A stretch of 8,642 nt of DNA from Candidatus Gallibacteroides avistercoris (GTDB lineage Bacteria > Bacteroidota > Bacteroidia > Bacteroidales > CHK158-818), in contig DVNA01000031.1 in NCBI GenBank assembly GCA_018714665.1, positions 1-8,642 of the forward strand. The letters run 5' to 3'. This document shows positions 5,784-8,642 of this stretch, in pieces (position 1 is the stretch's first letter; the number at the start of each line of letters is the position of its first letter). The notes under the pieces were generated by a model. It made no database searches and had not been told where the DNA came from. It saw nothing but the letters and a program-made list of their open reading frames with translations. The position numbers and the translations under genes are program-made.

Positions 5784-7262
5784 ATGAAAAAATTCTCGTT
5801 TTGTATCGGTTTGGCGTGGTTGGTACTTGTGCCTTCTTTATCGACAGCACAGAGCGAAAAGGAGTTTGAGGATAGCTTTAATGCGGCGTTTAAGCAATTT
5901 AAGCAGAAAAATGTTGACGAGTTCAACGCATTCAGAGATAAAATCAACCAAGAGTTCAGTGCGTTTTTGAAACGCGACTGGGAGGCTTTTGTCGTAGAAC
6001 AACCACGAGAACGTCCTATGCGTCCCGAACCGGAAACGCCTCCGGTGGTAAAAACAGATGTAGAGAAACCTAAACCGCAAGAACTGGATATAGATACAAC
6101 GGTACCGGTTGTAGAAAAGCCAGCAGACGTTCCCCAGGAGACCCCCGGAATAGAGCCGGTAGTCCCGCCGGAGGAGACGGACAATAAGGTGCCGATAACG
6201 TTCTACGGACGTCGTTTCGCTATCACGCCGTTGCTCAGAAATCCGTTCGTTTTGGACGATCTGACAGAAAATGAAATAGCTGCTGCGTGGAGTACACTTT
6301 CGGCTTTGCCGTATGGGCAGTTGCTGAACGAATGTGCCGGTATCCGCGATGCGTTGCAACTGAATGATTGGGGGTACTTCCTGCTGTGTGGCGAGGTTTC
6401 CCGGCGATTGCTGAATCGGGACGGCGGAAATGAGACGGCCTTTTTACAGACATTCTTGCTTTGCCAGTCAGGTTACGATGCAAAGATAGCCCGTTCCGAC
6501 AATGATCTGTTGTTGTTGGCCCCGAGCTCTGTGATGATTTATGGACATTCGTACTTGCCGATAGAGGGTAAAAAATATTTTGTATTAAATAAAAAGACAA
6601 CCGCCTCGGGGGCCGTTTATACCTATCGTCAGAATTTCTCATTGGCCTCCAAACCGTTGGATATGTATATCCGGTCCGTACCGCAGTTATCCGAAGATAT
6701 GGTGGTGAAAGAGAAACAGCTCGGCGATATAGATAACGCCGTAGCTGTCCCGGTAAGCAAGGCTTTGGTCGATTTTTATCGAGATTATCCCCAATGTGAT
6801 TTTCCCGTTTATATGTATGCACCGGTAGATACCCGTACCTCCGGTGTGTTGTTATCGGCATTGCAGCAGTACATCAGCGGGAAAACGGAGTTGGATGCGG
6901 TCAATCGGCTGCTTGGTTTTGTGCAGCGGTCGTTCGAGTATAAGACCGATCCCGAACAGTTTGGCTACGAAAAGCCCTTTTTTGTAGAAGAGAATTTCTT
7001 TTATCCTTATTGCGACTGCGAAGATCGGGCTGTACTTTTTGCTTATCTGGTGCGGGAGTTGTTGAAATTGGATGTTGTTTTGCTCGATTATCCCAACCAT
7101 ATTGCTGCGGCAGTCTGTTTCTCAGATGAATCGGTATCGGGCGATTACGTCCGGGTAGATAACCGGAAATATGTTGTTTGTGATCCTACCTATATAAATG
7201 CTTTGGCAGGAGAGGCGATGCCTCAGTGCAAAACAGCGTCGGCCCAGATTATCAAGTATTGA
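5784..7262 (+). CDS. exported transglutaminase-like (cysteine-protease fold) protein
   Basis: This encodes 492 residues from ATG 5784. The frame is open from 5703, but the extra 27 residues are not signal-like, whereas MKKFSFCIGLAWLVLVPSLSTAQ is a clean signal peptide cleaved near residue 22-23. Residues 24-73 are probably helical with repeated F-x-x-F spacing (FKQFKQKNVDEFNAF, then EFSAFLKRDWEAF). Residues 74-133 are a proline/glutamate-rich linker. The rest is a globular domain ending in a transglutaminase-like core: Cys412 in CDCEDRAVLFAYLVREL, His439 in YPNHIAAAV and Asp467 in VVCDPTY form the expected C-H-D triad. Family members act as proteases, peptide cyclases or crosslinkers, so the reaction here is not determined. 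There is no lipobox, so the protein is periplasmic or secreted. It is separated from the lipoprotein operon by 154 bp with hairpins and is convergent with rnz. Confidence 0.85.
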   Translation: MKKFSFCIGLAWLVLVPSLSTAQSEKEFEDSFNAAFKQFKQKNVDEFNAFRDKINQEFSAFLKRDWEAFVVEQPRERPMRPEPETPPVVKTDVEKPKPQELDIDTTVPVVEKPADVPQETPGIEPVVPPEETDNKVPITFYGRRFAITPLLRNPFVLDDLTENEIAAAWSTLSALPYGQLLNECAGIRDALQLNDWGYFLLCGEVSRRLLNRDGGNETAFLQTFLLCQSGYDAKIARSDNDLLLLAPSSVMIYGHSYLPIEGKKYFVLNKKTTASGAVYTYRQNFSLASKPLDMYIRSVPQLSEDMVVKEKQLGDIDNAVAVPVSKALVDFYRDYPQCDFPVYMYAPVDTRTSGVLLSALQQYISGKTELDAVNRLLGFVQRSFEYKTDPEQFGYEKPFFVEENFFYPYCDCEDRAVLFAYLVRELLKLDVVLLDYPNHIAAAVCFSDESVSGDYVRVDNRKYVVCDPTYINALAGEAMPQCKTASAQIIKY

Positions 7263-7312
7263 TACCGATGGCCGGGTTGTGGAGAGTGCGCAAAACTTGT
7301 GAACTTTTCGGT

Positions 7313-8239
7313 CTATTTGTTGCCAATCTTGAAGGTCAATCCCTCTTTGCACAGTGATGTGGAGGGAAAGATTGTTTGGGCTTCCTGCAAAAGAGACGAT
7401 TCGTTGTCTTTGTATCGGGCGGAGAAATGTCCGATGATAAGTTTTTTTACTTCTGCCTGACGGGCTATTGTAGCCGCTTGTGCGGCCGTTGAGTGGAACG
7501 TCTCTTTGGCTCTCTTTTCCCACTCTTTTCCGTAGGTGGCCTCGTGGTACAACAGGTCTGCTGACTGGATGAAAGGGATAATCTTTTCTTGATACAGTGT
7601 ATCCGAGCAGTAGGCATACCGTCTGACAGGTTCTGCATCGCGGGTTAGTCGTTGGTTCGGTATCACTGTTCCGTCGGGCAGGATGAAATCGGCCCCTTTT
7701 TTAATGTTGCCTATTTGGTAGTGGGGTATCTGGTAGAACTTGACTACATCAGGCAGCATATGCCGTTCTTTTTCTTTTTCTTCAAACAAAAAACCGCATG
7801 TAGGTATTCGGTGTTTCAACGGGATAGTCAGTACCTTTAATGTCTGAGTTTCGTAAATGACCTCGTGTTTTTGCGGCTCTATGGCATGGAATTCCAATGA
7901 AAAGGGGAGCTGTTTGCAGAGGTATTCAATCATGGGGACGAACAATCGTTCGGCATCCCGGTGGGCGTGTATGGTAAGAGTCGAGGTTCGTTCCAATAGT
8001 CCCATGGTGGAGATTAAGCCGGGTAATCCCAGGCAGTGGTCTCCATGCAGGTGGGATAAGAAGATGTGATTTAACCGGCTGATCTTTAATCCCATCTTCC
8101 TGAATTGCGATTGACATCCTTCGCCGCAGTCGATCATGTAAAGAGATTCCCTGTAATGGACTACCTGGGAGGATGGATAGTGTCGCGATGTGGGCAATGC
8201 AGCACCACAGCCTAATATGGAAACAGAAAAATCGTCCAT
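7313..8239 (-). CDS. rnz: ribonuclease Z (tRNA 3' endonuclease)
   Basis: This encodes 308 residues, the usual length of the short bacterial form. RNase Z cuts the 3' trailer from tRNA precursors in the cytoplasm and belongs to the metallo-beta-lactamase fold. Visible zinc ligands: HLHGDH (His63, His65, Asp67, His68), His143 in PLKHRIPTCGF, Asp213 in CSDT, and His271 in GHFSARY. FHST (His249) is the conserved catalytic-region motif. The exosite region between about 150 and 205 is present and includes a lysine/glutamate-rich stretch (EEKEKER) encoded by a low-complexity run at 7766-7783. The N-terminus (FSVSILGCGAALPTSRHYPSSQ) matches the family start, supporting ATG at 8239. It has its own promoter-like element 23 bp upstream of the ATG and is convergent with the transglutaminase-like gene, 50 bp apart, where I see no clear terminator. 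Confidence 0.97.
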   Translation of the reverse strand: MDDFSVSILGCGAALPTSRHYPSSQVVHYRESLYMIDCGEGCQSQFRKMGLKISRLNHIFLSHLHGDHCLGLPGLISTMGLLERTSTLTIHAHRDAERLFVPMIEYLCKQLPFSLEFHAIEPQKHEVIYETQTLKVLTIPLKHRIPTCGFLFEEKEKERHMLPDVVKFYQIPHYQIGNIKKGADFILPDGTVIPNQRLTRDAEPVRRYAYCSDTLYQEKIIPFIQSADLLYHEATYGKEWEKRAKETFHSTAAQAATIARQAEVKKLIIGHFSARYKDNESSLLQEAQTIFPSTSLCKEGLTFKIGNK

Positions 8240-8262
8240 AACTATTTGTTGAAAATCTGAAA

Positions 8263-8270
8263 CAAAGATA
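8263..8270 (-). promoter_or_regulatory. -7 promoter element for rnz
   Basis: On the minus strand the sequence reads TATCTTTG, a perfect match to the Bacteroidota TAnnTTTG element, 23 bp before the rnz ATG. The upstream -33 region is T-rich (TTTT near 8289-8292) without a clear TTTG. Transcription would start around 8254-8258, leaving a short leader. Confidence 0.6.
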
Positions 8271-8306
8271 CGATTTTAATGCATAGATAAAAGAAAAAAC
8301 AAAAAG

Positions 8307-8335
8307 AAAGCCTCCCGTTTGTACGGGGAGGCTTT
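8307..8335 (-). terminator. intrinsic terminator of the BSP-family gene
   Basis: A perfect 10-bp inverted repeat, AAAGCCTCCC (8307-8316) with GGGAGGCTTT (8326-8335), surrounds a 9-nt loop. On the minus strand the stem is followed by CTTTTTGTTTTTTCTTTT, a strong T tract. It begins 23 bp after the stop of the minus-strand gene at 8359. The plus-strand side lacks a T run, so it acts for the minus-strand gene. Confidence 0.88.
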
Positions 8336-8358
8336 ACCTTGTATACGTTGGATCGTGT

Positions 8359-8642
8359 TTATTTTACTACGCGGAGACGATCGCCCATGGCAACCTGGTA
8401 CTCGTTCCACAATTCCATAATATCGCAACTTTCGCCGAAGATATGTTTGAAAGCACCTTCAAAAGACCAAGGAATAACTTCCAGGGTACTGCGGTTGATT
8501 TTACGGATAAAGTCAGGGTCTTTGGTTTTTGCCAACCAGGCAAAGAAGAATCCTGTGGTACGGTATCCATCGGTGTAGAATCCACCTTTGGGACGGTCGT
8601 TGATAGTGAAACCTCCGTTCAGATAACGTACGGCATCGGCCA
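8359..8642 (-). CDS. basic secretory protein (BSP) family protein, C-terminal part
   Basis: The gene is incomplete: its N-terminal part lies beyond the window edge. The last 93 residues are visible, starting in ADAVRYLNGG and ending in LRVVK. Key segments are ADAVRYLNGGF, GGFYTDGYRTTGFFFAWLAK, FIRKINRS and a final FKHIFGESCDIMELWNEY. This pattern (aDxVRyxxG, then GYxTTaFFxxWL, then a LWxxY end) matches the C-terminal half of the basic secretory protein family, putative zinc metallopeptidases related to plant BSPs. The HExxH metal site expected upstream is outside the window, so activity cannot be judged. Bacteroidota members are usually exported and sometimes fused to carbohydrate-binding domains. 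A strong terminator follows the stop codon. Confidence 0.75.
   Translation of the reverse strand, partial: ADAVRYLNGGFTINDRPKGGFYTDGYRTTGFFFAWLAKTKDPDFIRKINRSTLEVIPWSFEGAFKHIFGESCDIMELWNEYQVAMGDRLRVVK

Noticed and set aside
6235..6861. Open minus-strand frame of 208 codons opposite the transglutaminase-like gene
   Set aside because: Arg/Pro/Thr-rich shadow frame with no domain, start signal or context; the plus strand carries an intact catalytic protein.
7263..7312. Possible bidirectional terminator between the convergent genes
   Set aside because: No stem of useful length with a T tract could be found in these 50 bases.
7766..7783. TTCTTTTTC-type low-complexity run inside rnz as a regulatory or slippage site
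   Set aside because: It encodes an ordinary Glu/Lys stretch in the variable exosite region and the frame is intact.

Overview
The window looks like chromosomal DNA from a member of the Bacteroidales (phylum Bacteroidota). Reasons: lipoproteins with acidic residues just after the lipobox cysteine, BACON-like and carboxypeptidase-regulatory-like domains, a DUF5683-type IPGWGQ protein, AT-rich leaders without clear Shine-Dalgarno sites, and a TAnnTTTG-type promoter element in front of the RNase Z gene. I cannot name the genus. No tRNA, rRNA, CRISPR array, insertion sequence or integrase was seen.

Layout. (1) 21-1482, plus strand: two tightly spaced genes. The first encodes an LPP20-like lipoprotein. 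The second encodes an exported protein with a similar-looking N-terminal domain followed by a DUF5683-like membrane module. (2) 1483-1620: an intergenic stretch with two inverted repeats, one followed by a short T run. (3) 1621-5629, plus strand: two paralogous lipoproteins 31 bp apart. They share a nearly identical front end (signal peptide, CAKDEED surface-export-like signal, carboxypeptidase-regulatory-like domain, BACON-like domain) but have unrelated C-termini. The first carries two cassettes of [EF-hand-like loop + 21-residue cysteine-bearing LRRs + C-terminal cap]. The second carries a single Ig-like beta domain. (4) 5630-5783: intergenic, with two mutually exclusive hairpins. (5) 5784-7262, plus strand: an exported transglutaminase/cysteine-protease-fold protein with an intact C-H-D triad, a helical N-terminus and a proline-rich linker. 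(6) 7313-8239, minus strand: ribonuclease Z. (7) 8263-8335: the rnz promoter directly beside the terminator of the upstream minus-strand gene. (8) 8359-8642, minus strand: the C-terminal 93 residues of a basic-secretory-protein (BSP) family gene that runs off the window.

How they may fit together. Every plus-strand product carries an export signal, so the block encodes envelope or surface proteins. The lipoprotein pair looks like a surface display module in which a common anchor presents different binding ends. The transglutaminase-like protein could be a periplasmic or surface cysteine protease or crosslinker, but no sequence feature ties its substrate to its neighbours. rnz is a housekeeping tRNA-processing gene. 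The most unusual item is the 958-residue protein with its duplicated LRR cassettes, near-perfect cysteine ladder and sharp drop in G+C where the repeats begin.
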